From Leuctra nigra (Eukaryota > Arthropoda > Insecta > Plecoptera > Leuctridae): a DNA stretch of 64,000 bases. The notes beneath the pieces are model-generated. The model saw only the letters and a list, made by a program, of their open reading frames with translations. It was not told where the DNA came from and searched no databases. The DNA lies in the NCBI GenBank assembly GCA_934045905.1, contig CAKOGZ010000039.1, positions 124,001 to 188,000 of the forward strand, written 5' to 3'. Within the stretch, counting starts at the first letter, position 1; each line of letters starts with the position of its first letter. The position numbers and the translations under genes are program-made. Positions 1 to 9,534 of the stretch are shown piece by piece.

Positions 1-952
1 ACCTAGGAAATGAGGAAAATCTAAGGAACATTGTTAATTGTTACATTGTTACCTTTGTAGGCTAACCTTCATTGTTGGTCAATATACATTGACAAAAAAA
101 TGGATGAAAATCTATCGGGGGTCGACCCATCAGCTTCTGAATAACATGAACAGTTAATTCCGGCGAATCGGAGAGTCTGACATAAAAAAGTGTTTCTGCA
201 CTTTTTAAGCCTCTCACCTTCTACTATATAGGGTAACGTTGTCAACTCTCTTAGAGTTATAGATTCGTCACAAAGTAGGAAACAAATAAAAAAATATCAA
301 TATGAGCTACTTCTAAAGTGGCACCCCCCTATTTTTATCGAATTTTCTTGAAGCCTACACAACGTTATGCCGAGAAAACTTTTCGAAAAAAATAGGCTTA
401 TAAATAAAATTATAAAAAAGAACCCCACTCTGCCCCCTTGGAGTCGCCTGACGCTGCCCTGTCAGATTATTATATAATAAAGTTAGGTTAATACAGGTTA
501 GCGAAGCGAGCGTAGCTGACTCATCACAAGCTTTAACCTCCATTGACTAAAAAATGGATGAAAACCTAGGAAATGAGGAAAATCTAAGGAACATTGTTAA
601 TTGTTACATTGTTACCTTTGTAGGCTAACCTTCATTGTTGGTCAATATACATTGACAAAAAAATGGATGAAAATCTATCGGGGGTCGACCCATCAGCTTC
701 TGAATAACATGAACAGTTAATTCCGGCGAATCGGAGAGTCTGACATAAAAAAGTGTTTCTGCACTTTTTAAGCCTCTCACCATCTACTATATAGGGTAAC
801 GTTGTCAACTCTCTTAGAGTAATAGATTCGTCACAAAGTAGGAAACAAATAAAAAAATATCAATATGAGCTACTTCTAAAGTGGCACCCCCCTATTTTTA
901 TCGAATTTTCTTGAAGCCTACACAACGTTATGCCGAGAAATGAAATAAAACA

Positions 953-1415
953 CTTTTCGAAAATAATAGGCTTAACATTAACATGTAAAAAAAAATCTCC
1001 CCTCTGCCTCCTGGAGTCGCCCGACGTTGCCCGGTCAGATAATTTTATAATAAAGTTAGGTTAGGGTAGGTTAGCGAAGCGAGCGTAGCTGATCCTTAAC
1101 AAGCTTTAACCTACAGTGACAAAAAATTGATGAAAACCTATCAGGATTGTGCCCTTCTGCTTCTGAAGGACATAAACTAAGAAATGCGGCGTATCGAAGC
1201 GTCTGACAGAAAAAAGTGTTTCTGCACTTTTTAAGCCTCTCTCCATCATCTATATGGTGTATCATTTTCAGCTCTCTAAGAGTAATAGAATCGTCACAAA
1301 GTAGGAAACAAACAAAACTTTTTCAATATGACCTACTTCTAAAGTGGCACCCCCCTGTTTTTATCGAATTTTCTTGATGCCTACACAACGTTATGCCGAG
1401 AAATGTAATAAAACA
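953..1415. repeat. Family II satellite unit, 463 bp (reference copy)
   Basis: Measured from one CTTTTCGA to the next, this unit joins the 3' third of a G monomer to the 5' part of the following s monomer. It is marked by GGCTTAACATTAACATG, CTGCCTCCTGG, TTAGGTTAGGG, ACCTATCAGG, ATGCGGCGTATCG, AACAAACAAAAC, CCCCCTGTTTTT and CTTGATGCC, against the family I equivalents. It lacks the 109-bp module. It looks like a complete monomer of a diverged subfamily set between family I monomers. The same unit recurs more than twenty times in the window. Confidence 0.85.
1056..1074. repeat. Short TTAGG-like stretch in G-type ends (reference copy)
   Basis: TTAGGTTAGGGTAGGTTAG contains two perfect and two imperfect units of the insect-type telomere repeat TTAGG. 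T-type ends have one TTAGG and a diverged remainder (GTTAGGTTAATACAGGTTAG). Too short to be a telomere; it may be coincidence or an old relic. Confidence 0.5.
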
Positions 1416-2154
1416 CTTTTCGAAAAAAAATAGGCTTATAAATTAAATTATAAAAAAGAACCCCACTCTGCCCCCTTGGAGTCGCCCGACGCTGCCCTGT
1501 CAGATTATTATATAATAAAGTTAGGTTAATACAGGTTAGCGAAGCGAGCGTAGCTGACTCATCACAAGCTTTAACCTCCATTGACTAAAAAATGGATGAA
1601 AACCTAGGAAATGAGGAAAATCTAAGGAACATTGTTAATTGTTACATTGTTACCTTTGTAGGCTAACCTACATTGTTGGTCAATATACATTGACAAAAAA
1701 ATGGATGAAAATCTATCGGGGGTCGACCCATCAGCTTCTGAATAACATGAACAGTTAATTCCGGCGAATCGGAGAGTCTGACATAAAAAAGTGTTTCTGC
1801 ACTTTTTAAGCCTCTCACCATCTACTATATAGGGTAACGTTGTCAACTCTCTTAGAGTAATAGATTCGTCACAAAGTAGGAAACAAATAAAAAAATATCA
1901 ATATGAGCTACTTCTAAAGTGGCACCCCCCTATTTTTATCGAATTTTCTTGAAGCCTTCACAACGTTATGCCGAGAAATGAAATAAAACACTTTTCGAAA
2001 AAAAATAGGCTTATAAATAAAATTATAAAAAAGAACTCCACTCTGCCCCCTTGGAGTCGCCCGACGCTGCCCTGTCAGATTATTATATAATAAAGTTAGG
2101 TTAATACAGGTTAGCGAAGCGAGCGTAGCTGACTCATCACAAGCTTTAACCTCC

Positions 2155-2286
2155 ATTGACTAAAAAATGGATGAAAACCTAGGAAATGAGGAAAATCTAA
2201 GGAACATTGTTAATTGTTACATTGTTACCTTTGTAGGCTAACCTTCATTGTTGGTCAATATACATTGACAAAAAAATGGATGAAAA
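2155..2286. repeat. 109-bp module between 23-bp direct repeats (reference copy)
   Basis: Two 23-bp direct repeats, at 2155-2177 and 2264-2286, both reading ATTGAC then an A-rich run then ATGGATGAAAA, differ at one base and lie 109 bp apart. The sequence from one to the next is the module present once in classes A, D and G, twice in class X and absent from class s. Direct repeats at the edges explain gain and loss by slippage or unequal exchange. The module contains three spaced copies of ATTGTTA near its start. Confidence 0.9.
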
Positions 2287-2294
2287 TCTATCGG

Positions 2295-2304
2295 GGGTCG
2301 ACCC
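2295..2304. repeat. Palindrome GGGTCGACCC (reference copy)
   Basis: A perfect 10-bp palindrome containing a SalI site, present in nearly all A, D and G monomers. It is absent from s (AGGATTGTGCCC) and broken in X (GGGGGTGAACCC) and at a few places as GTCGACTCAT. Confidence 0.9.
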
Positions 2305-2360
2305 ATCAGCTTCTGAATAACATGAACAGTTAATTCCGGCGAATCGGAGAGTCTGACATA

Positions 2361-2382
2361 AAAAAGTGTTTCTGCACTTTTT
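2361..2382. repeat. Hairpin AAAAAGTG-loop-CACTTTTT (reference copy)
   Basis: A perfect 8-bp stem with a 6-base loop (TTTCTG), found in almost every monomer of both subfamilies. Variation falls mostly in the loop (TTGCTG, TTTTTG, TTTTCG, TTTCAG). Stem breaks are rare: AAGAGTTTTTGCAC at about 29491 and 32831, CCCTTTTT at 41640, CACTTATT at 35620. It resembles an intrinsic terminator only in outline (no GC-rich stem), so I call it a structural repeat. Confidence 0.85.
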
Positions 2383-2419
2383 AAGCCTCTCACCTTCTAC
2401 TATATAGGGTAACGTTGTC

Positions 2420-2434
2420 AACTCTCTTAGAGTT
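2420..2434. repeat. Small hairpin AACTCT-CTT-AGAGTT (reference copy)
   Basis: A 6-bp stem with a 3-base loop in copies ending GTTA; 5 bp in the more common copies ending GTAA. Family II keeps a related form, GCTCTCTAAGAGTA. Confidence 0.75.
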
Positions 2435-2440
2435 ATAGAT

Positions 2441-2571
2441 TCGTCACAAAGTAGGAAACAAATAAAAAAATATCAATATGAGCTACTTCTAAAGTGGCAC
2501 CCCCCTATTTTTATCGAATTTTCTTGAAGCCTACACAACGTTATGCCGAGAAATGAAATAAAACACTTTTC
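2441..2571. repeat. Stretch conserved between both subfamilies (reference copy)
   Basis: From CGTCACAAAGTAGG through CTAAAGTGGCACCCCCC, TTATCGAATTTTCTTGA and CTACACAACGTTATGCCGAG to CTTTTCGA, families I and II differ at only about ten positions, while the stretches on each side differ far more. Conservation could mean a bound protein or frequent gene conversion. No known binding site is assigned. Confidence 0.7.
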
Positions 2572-2576
2572 GAAAA
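2567..2576. repeat. Palindrome TTTTCGAAAA, the subfamily switch point (reference copy)
   Basis: A perfect 10-bp palindrome shared by both subfamilies. The change from family I to family II inside each G, and back inside nearly every s, happens directly after it. It is broken in a few copies (TTTTCGAAATTAAT, TTTTTGAAAA, TTTTCAAAA). Confidence 0.85.
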
Positions 2577-2654
2577 AAAATAGGCTTATAAATAAAATTA
2601 TAAAAAAGAACCCCACTCTGCCCCCTTGGAGTCGCCCGACGCTGCCCTGTCAGA

Positions 2655-2668
2655 TTATTATATAATAA
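2655..2668. repeat. 14-bp palindrome TTATTATATAATAA (reference copy)
   Basis: A perfect 14-bp palindrome in T-type 3' ends (A, D, s and one X). G-type ends have ATAATTTTATAATAA instead and lose the symmetry. Rare variants: TTATTATGTAATAA near 43643, TTATTATATATTAA near 52181 and 58513. Confidence 0.85.
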
Positions 2669-5600
2669 AGTTAGGTTAATACAGGTTAGCGAAGCGAGCG
2701 TAGCTGACTCATCACAAGCTTTAACCTCCATTGACTAAAAAATGGATGAAAACCTAGGAAATGAGGAAAATCTAAGGAACATTGTTAATTGTAACATTGT
2801 TACCTTTGTAGGCTAACCTACATTGTTGGTCAATATACATTGACAAAAAAATGGATGAAAATCTATCGGGGGTCGACCCATCAGCTTCTGAATAACATGA
2901 ACAGTTAATTCCGGCGAATCGGAGAGTCTGACATAAAAAAGTGTTTCTGCACTTTTTAAGCCTCTCACCATCTACTATATAGGGTAACGTTGTCAACTCT
3001 CTTAGAGTAATAGATTCGTCACAAAGTAGGAAACAAATAAAAAAATATCAATATGAGCTACTTCTAAAGTGGCACCCCCCTATTTTTATCGAATTTTCTT
3101 GAAGCCTACACAACGTTATGCCGAGAAATGAAATAAAACACTTTTCGAAAAAGAATAGGCTTATAAATAAAATTATAAAAAAGAACTCCACTCTGCCCCC
3201 TTGGAGTCGCCCGACGCTGCCCTGTCAGATTATTATATAATAAAGTTAGGTTAATACAGGTTAGCGAAGCGAGCGTAGCTGACTCATCACAAGCTTTAAC
3301 CTCCATTGACTAAAAAATGGATGAAAACCTAGGAAATGAGGAAAATCTAGGGAACATTGTTAATTGTTACATTGTTACCTTTGTAGGCTAACCTTCATTG
3401 TTGGTCAATATACATTAACAAAAAAATGGATGAAAATCTATCGGGGGTCGACCCATCAGCTTCTGAATAACATGAACAGTTAATTCCGGCGAATCGGAGA
3501 GTCTGACATAAAAAAGTGTTTCTGCACTTTTTAGCCTCTCACCATCTACTATATAGGGTAACGTTGTCAACTCTCTTAGAGTTATAGATTCGTCACAAAG
3601 TAGGAAACAAATAAAAAAATATCAATATGAGCTACTTCTAAAGTGGCACCCCCCTATTTTTATCGATATTTCTTGAAGCCTACACAACGTTATGCCGAGA
3701 AATGAAATAAAACACTTTTCGAAAAAAATAGGCTTATAAATAAAATTATAAAAAAGAACCCCACTCTGCCCCCTTGGAGTCGCCCGACGCTGCCCTGTCA
3801 GATTATTATATAATAAAGTTAGGTTAATACAGGTTAGCGAAGCGAGCGTAGCTGACTCATCACAAGCTTTAACCTCCATTGACTAAAAAATGGATGAAAA
3901 CCTAGGAAATGAGGAAAATCTAAGGAACATTGTTAATTGTTACATTGTTACCTTTGTAGGCTAACCTTCATTGTTGGTCAATATACATTAACAAAAAAAA
4001 GGATGAAAATCTATCGGGGGTCGACCCATCAGCTTCTGAATAACATGAACAGTTAATTCCGGCGAATCGGAGAGTCTGACATAAAAAAGTGTTTCTGCAC
4101 TTTTTAAGCCTCTCACCATCTACTATATAGGGTAACGTTGTCAACTCTCTTAGAGTAATAGATTCGTCACAAAGTAGGAAACAAATAAAAAAATATCAAT
4201 ATGAGCTACTTCTAAAGTGGCACCCCCCTATTTTTATCGAATTTTCTTGAAGCCTACACAACGTTATGCCGAGAAATGAAATAAAACACTTTTCGAAAAA
4301 AAATAGGCTTATAAATAAAATTATAAAAAAGAACTCCACTCTGCCCCCTTGGAGTCGCCCGACGCTGCCCTGTCAGATTATTATATAATAAAGTTAGGTT
4401 AATACAGGTTAGCGAAGCGAGCGTAGCTGACTCATCACAAGCTTTAACCTCCATTGACTAAAAAATGGATGAAAACCTAGGAAATGAGGAAAATCTAGGG
4501 AACATTGTTAATTGTTACATTGTTACCTTTGTAGGCTAACCTTCATTGTTGGTCAATATACATTAACAAAAAAATGGATGAAAATCTATCGGGGGTCGAC
4601 CCATCAGCTTCTGAATAACATGAACAGTTAATTCCGGCGAATCGGAGAGTCTGACATAAAAAAGTGTTTCTGCACTTTTTAGCCTCTCACCATCTACTAT
4701 ATAGGGTAACGTTGTCAACTCTCTTAGAGTTATAGATTCGTCACAAAGTAGGAAACAAATAAAAAAATATCAATATGAGCTACTTCTAAAGTGGCACCCC
4801 CCTATTTTTATCGATATTTCTTGAAGCCTACACAACGTTATGCCGAGAAATGAAATAAAACACTTTTCGAAAAAAATAGGCTTATAAATAAAATTATAAA
4901 AAAGAACCCCACTCTGCCCCCTTGGAGTCGCCCGACGCTGCCCTGTCAGATTATTATATAATAAAGTTAGGTTAATACAGGTTAGCGAAGCGAGCGTAGC
5001 TGACTCATCACAAGCTTTAACCTCCATTGACTAAAAAATGGATGAAAACCTAGGAAATGAGGAAAATCTAAGGAACATTGTTAATTGTTACATTGTTACC
5101 TTTGTAGGCTAACCTTCATTGTTGGTCAATATACATTAACAAAAAAAAGGATGAAAATCTATCGGGGGTCGACCCATCAGCTTCTGAATAACATGAACAG
5201 TTAATTCCGGCGAATCGGAGAGTCTGACATAAAAAAGTGTTTCTGCACTTTTTAAGCCTCTCACCATCTACTATATAGGGTAACGTTGTCAACTCTCTTA
5301 GAGTAATAGATTCGTCACAAAGTAGGAAACAAATAAAAAAATATCAATATGAGCTACTTCTAAAGTGGCACCCCCCTATTTTTATCGAATTTTCTTGAAG
5401 CCTACACAACGTTATGCCGAGAAATGAAATAAAACACTTTTCGAAAAAAAATAGGCTTATAAATAAAATTATAAAAAAGAACCCCACTCTGCCCCCTTGG
5501 AGTCGCCCGACGCTGCCCTGTCAGATTATTATATAATAAAGTTAGGTTAATACAGGTTAGCGAAGCGAGCGTAGCTGACTCATCACAAGCTTTAACCTCC

Positions 5601-7921
5601 ATTGACTAAAAAATGGATGAAAACCTAGGAAATGAGGAAAATCTAAGGAACATTGTTAATTGTAACATTGTTACCTTTGTAGGCTAACCTACATTGTTGG
5701 TCAATATACATTGACAAAAAAATGGATGAAAATCTATCGGGGGTCGACCCATCAGCTTCTGAATAACATGAACAGTTAATTCCGGCGAATCGGAGAGTCT
5801 GACATAAAAAAGTGTTTCTGCACTTTTTAAGCCTCTCACCATCTACTATATAGGGTAACGTTGTCAACTCTCTTAGAGTAATAGATTCGTCACAAAGTAG
5901 GAAACAAATAAAAAAATATCAATATGAGCTACTTCTAAAGTGGCACCCCCCTATTTTTATCGAATTTTCTTGAAGCCTTCACAACGTTATGCCGAGAAAT
6001 GAAATAAAACACTTTTCGAAAAAAAATAGGCTTATAAATAAAATTATAAAAAAGAACTCCACTCTGCCCCCTTGGAGTCGCCCGACGCTGCCCTGTCAGA
6101 TTATTATATAATAAAGTTAGGTTAATACAGGTTAGCGAAGCGAGCGTAGCTGACTCATCACAAGCTTTAACCTCCATTGACTAAAAAATGGATGAAAACC
6201 TAGGAAATAAGGAAAATCTAAGGAACATTGTTAATTGTTACATTGTTACCTTTGTAGGCTAACCTACATTGTTGGTCAATATACATTGACAAAAAAATGG
6301 ATGAAAATCTATCGGGGGTCGACCCATCAGCTTCTGAATAACATGAACAGTTAATTCCGGCGAATCGGAGAGTCTGACATAAAAAAGTGTTTCTGCACTT
6401 TTTAAGCCTCTCACCATCTACTATATAGGGTAACGTTGTCAACTCTCTTAGAGTAATAGATTCGTCACAAAGTAGGAAACAAATAAAAAAATATCAATAT
6501 GAGCTACTTCTAAAGTGGCACCCCCCTATTTTTATCGAATTTTCTTGAAGCCTACACAACGTTATGCCGAGAAATGAAATAAAACACTTTTCGAAAAAAA
6601 ATAGGCTTATAAATAAAATTATAAAAAAGAACTCCACTCTGCCCCCTTGGAGTCGCCCGACGCTGCCCTGTCAGATTATTATATAATAAAGTTAGGTTAA
6701 TACAGGTTAGCGAAGCGAGCGTAGCTGACTCATCACAAGCTTTAACCTCCATTGACTAAAAAATGGATGAAAACCTAGGAAATGAGGAAAATCTAGGGAA
6801 CATTGTTAATTGTTACATTGTTACCTTTGTAGGCTAACCTTCATTGTTGGTCAATATACATTAACAAAAAAATGGATGAAAATCTATCGGGGGTCGACCC
6901 ATCAGCTTCTGAATAACATGAACAGTTAATTCCGGCGAATCGGAGAGTCTGACATAAAAAAGTGTTTCTGCACTTTTTAGCCTCTCACCATCTACTATAT
7001 AGGGTAACGTTGTCAACTCTCTTAGAGTTATAGATTCGTCACAAAGTAGGAAACAAATAAAAAAATATCAATATGAGCTACTTCTAAAGTGGCACCCCCC
7101 TATTTTTATCGATATTTCTTGAAGCCTACACAACGTTATGCCGAGAAATGAAATAAAACACTTTTCGAAAAAAATAGGCTTATAAATAAAATTATAAAAA
7201 AGAACCCCACTCTGCCCCCTTGGAGTCGCCCGACGCTGCCCTGTCAGATTATTATATAATAAAGTTAGGTTAATACAGGTTAGCGAAGCGAGCGTAGCTG
7301 ACTCATCACAAGCTTTAACCTCCATTGACTAAAAAATGGATGAAAACCTAGGAAATGAGGAAAATCTAAGGAACATTGTTAATTGTTACATTGTTACCTT
7401 TGTAGGCTAACCTTCATTGTTGGTCAATATACATTAACAAAAAAAAGGATGAAAATCTATCGGGGGTCGACCCATCAGCTTCTGAATAACATGAACAGTT
7501 AATTCCGGCGAATCGGAGAGTCTGACATAAAAAAGTGTTTCTGCACTTTTTAAGCCTCTCACCATCTACTATATAGGGTAACGTTGTCAACTCTCTTAGA
7601 GTAATAGATTCGTCACAAAGTAGGAAACAAATAAAAAAATATCAATATGAGCTACTTCTAAAGTGGCACCCCCCCTATTTTTATCGAATTTTCTTGAAGC
7701 CTACACAACGTTATGCCGAGAAATGAAATAAAACACTTTTCGAAAAAAAATAGGCTTATAAATAAAATTATAAAAAAGAACCCCACTCTGCCCCCTTGGA
7801 GTCGCCCGACGCTGCCCTGTCAGATTATTATATAATAAAGTTAGGTTAATACAGGTTAGCGAAGCGAGCGTAGCTGACTCATCACAAGCTTTAACCTCCA
7901 TTGACTAAAAAATGGATGAAA

Positions 7922-9534
7922 ACCTAGGAAATGAGGAAAATCTAAGGAACATTGTTAATTGTAACATTGTTACCTTTGTAGGCTAACCTACATTGTTGGT
8001 CAATATACATTGACAAAAAAATGGATGAAAATCTATCGGGGGTCGACCCATCAGCTTCTGAATAACATGAACAGTTAATTCCGGCGAATCGGAGAGTCTG
8101 ACATAAAAAAGTGTTTCTGCACTTTTTAAGCCTCTCACCATCTACTATATAGGGTAACGTTGTCAACTCTCTTAGAGTAATAGATTCGTCACAAAGTAGG
8201 AAACAAATAAAAAAATATCAATATGAGCTACTTCTAAAGTGGCACCCCCCTATTTTTATCGAATTTTCTTGAAGCCTACACAACGTTATGCCGAGAAATG
8301 AAATAAAACACTTTTCGAAAATAATAGGCTTAACATTAACATGTAAAAAAAAATCTCCCCTCTGCCTCCTGGAGTCGCCCGACGTTGCCCGGTCAGATAA
8401 TTTTATAATAAAGTTAGGTTAGGGTAGGTTAGCGAAGCGAGCGTAGCTGATCCTTAACAAGCTTTAACCTACAGTGACAAAAAATTGATGAAAACCTATC
8501 AGGATTGTGCCCTTCTGCTTCTGAAGGACATAAACTAAGAAATGCGGCGTATCGAAGCGTCTGACAGAAAAAAGTGTTTCTGCACTTTTTAAGCCTCTCT
8601 CCATCATCTATATGGTGTATCATTTTCAGCTCTCTAAGAGTAATAGAATCGTCACAAAGTAGGAAACAAACAAAACTTTTTCAATATGACCTACTTCTAA
8701 AGTGGCACCCCCCTGTTTTTATCGAATTTTCTTGATGCCTACACAACGTTATGCCGAGAAATGTAATAAAACACTTTTCGAAAAAAAATAGGCTTATAAA
8801 TTAAATTATAAAAAAGAACCCCACTCTGCCCCCTTGGAGTCGCCCGACGCTGCCCTGTCAGATTATTATATAATAAAGTTAGGTTAATACAGGTTAGCGA
8901 AGCGAGCGTAGCTGACTCATCACAAGCTTTAACCTCCATTGACTAAAAAATGGATGAAAACCTAGGAAATGAGGAAAATCTAAGGAACATTGTTAATTGT
9001 TACATTGTTACCTTTGTAGGCTAACCTACATTGTTGGTCAATATACATTGACAAAAAAATGGATGAAAATCTATCGGGGGTCGACCCATCAGCTTCTGAA
9101 TAACATGAACAGTTAATTCCGGCGAATCGGAGAGTCTGACATAAAAAAGTGTTTCTGCACTTTTTAAGCCTCTCACCATCTACTATATAGGGTAACGTTG
9201 TCAACTCTCTTAGAGTAATAGATTCGTCACAAAGTAGGAAACAAATAAAAAAATATCAATATGAGCTACTTCTAAAGTGGCACCCCCCTATTTTTATCGA
9301 ATTTTCTTGAAGCCTTCACAACGTTATGCCGAGAAATGAAATAAAACACTTTTCGAAAAAAAATAGGCTTATAAATAAAATTATAAAAAAGAACTCCACT
9401 CTGCCCCCTTGGAGTCGCCCGACGCTGCCCTGTCAGATTATTATATAATAAAGTTAGGTTAATACAGGTTAGCGAAGCGAGCGTAGCTGACTCATCACAA
9501 GCTTTAACCTCCATTGACTAAAAAATGGATGAAA
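7922..9534. repeat. Higher-order unit G-s-A lacking D (1,613 bp)
   Basis: Monomers: G 7922-8493, s 8494-8959, A 8960-9534 (with GCCTTCACAACG). This is the tetramer of the left region without its D member. The same shortened trimer occurs at 11711-13323. Confidence 0.88.

Larger units (their letters stand above)
1..2176. repeat. Higher-order tetramer D-G-s-A (2,176 bp), copy 1
   Basis: Monomers: D 1-563, G 564-1135, s 1136-1601, A 1602-2176. D lacks 11 bp between GAGAAA and ACTTTTCG (junction 377/378) and carries linked markers CACCTTCTAC and GTCGCCTGACG. The A member has GCCTTCACAACG where most copies have GCCTACACAACG. The same four variants in the same order recur at 9535-11710 and 17807-19982. 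Confidence 0.9.
2177..2751. repeat. Reference class A monomer (575 bp)
   Basis: This copy shows the parts of the common monomer in order: an AvrII site CCTAGG (2178-2183), the rest of the 109-bp module ending in the second direct repeat (to 2286), the palindrome GGGTCGACCC with a SalI site (2295-2304), a hairpin (2361-2382), a small hairpin (2420-2434), the stretch conserved between subfamilies (2441-2571), the palindrome TTTTCGAAAA (2567-2576), the 14-bp palindrome TTATTATATAATAA (2655-2668), GCGAAGCGAGCG, and a HindIII site (2716-2721). The monomer start is arbitrary. I chose the point where module-bearing and module-lacking copies first differ. Confidence 0.95.
2177..7921. repeat. Run of ten class A monomers with a repeated dimer
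   Basis: Monomers start at 2177, 2752, 3327, 3900, 4475, 5048, 5623, 6198, 6773 and 7346. The pair 3327-4474 (573+575 bp) is repeated next to itself at 4475-5622 and again at 6773-7921. The 573-bp member is marked by ATCTAGGGAAC, TATCGATATTTC and TTTTTAGCC (one A lost); its partner by AACAAAAAAAAGGATG. The last monomer has a seven-C tract (near 7667) instead of six. Confidence 0.9.

Noticed and set aside
1056..1074. True telomere array
   Set aside because: Only two perfect TTAGG units in a row and embedded in each G-type satellite end.
2361..2382. Rho-independent terminator
   Set aside because: The stem is AT-rich and repeated in every monomer with no gene upstream; the setting is a eukaryotic-type satellite.
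2441..2460. CENP-B box
   Set aside because: TTCG and the spaced A are present but the CGGG half is not; too weak to call as a site.
2577..2615. TATA box or polyadenylation signals (TATAAATA, AATAAA)
   Set aside because: Such words are expected by chance in an AT-rich repeat and there is no gene to pair them with.
2531..2996. Recurrent antisense frames of 60-85 codons beginning MEVKACDES or MTTLPYIVD
   Set aside because: They recur because the DNA recurs. Substitutions and indels do not respect the frame, there is no recognisable domain, and no start context or splice pattern stands out.
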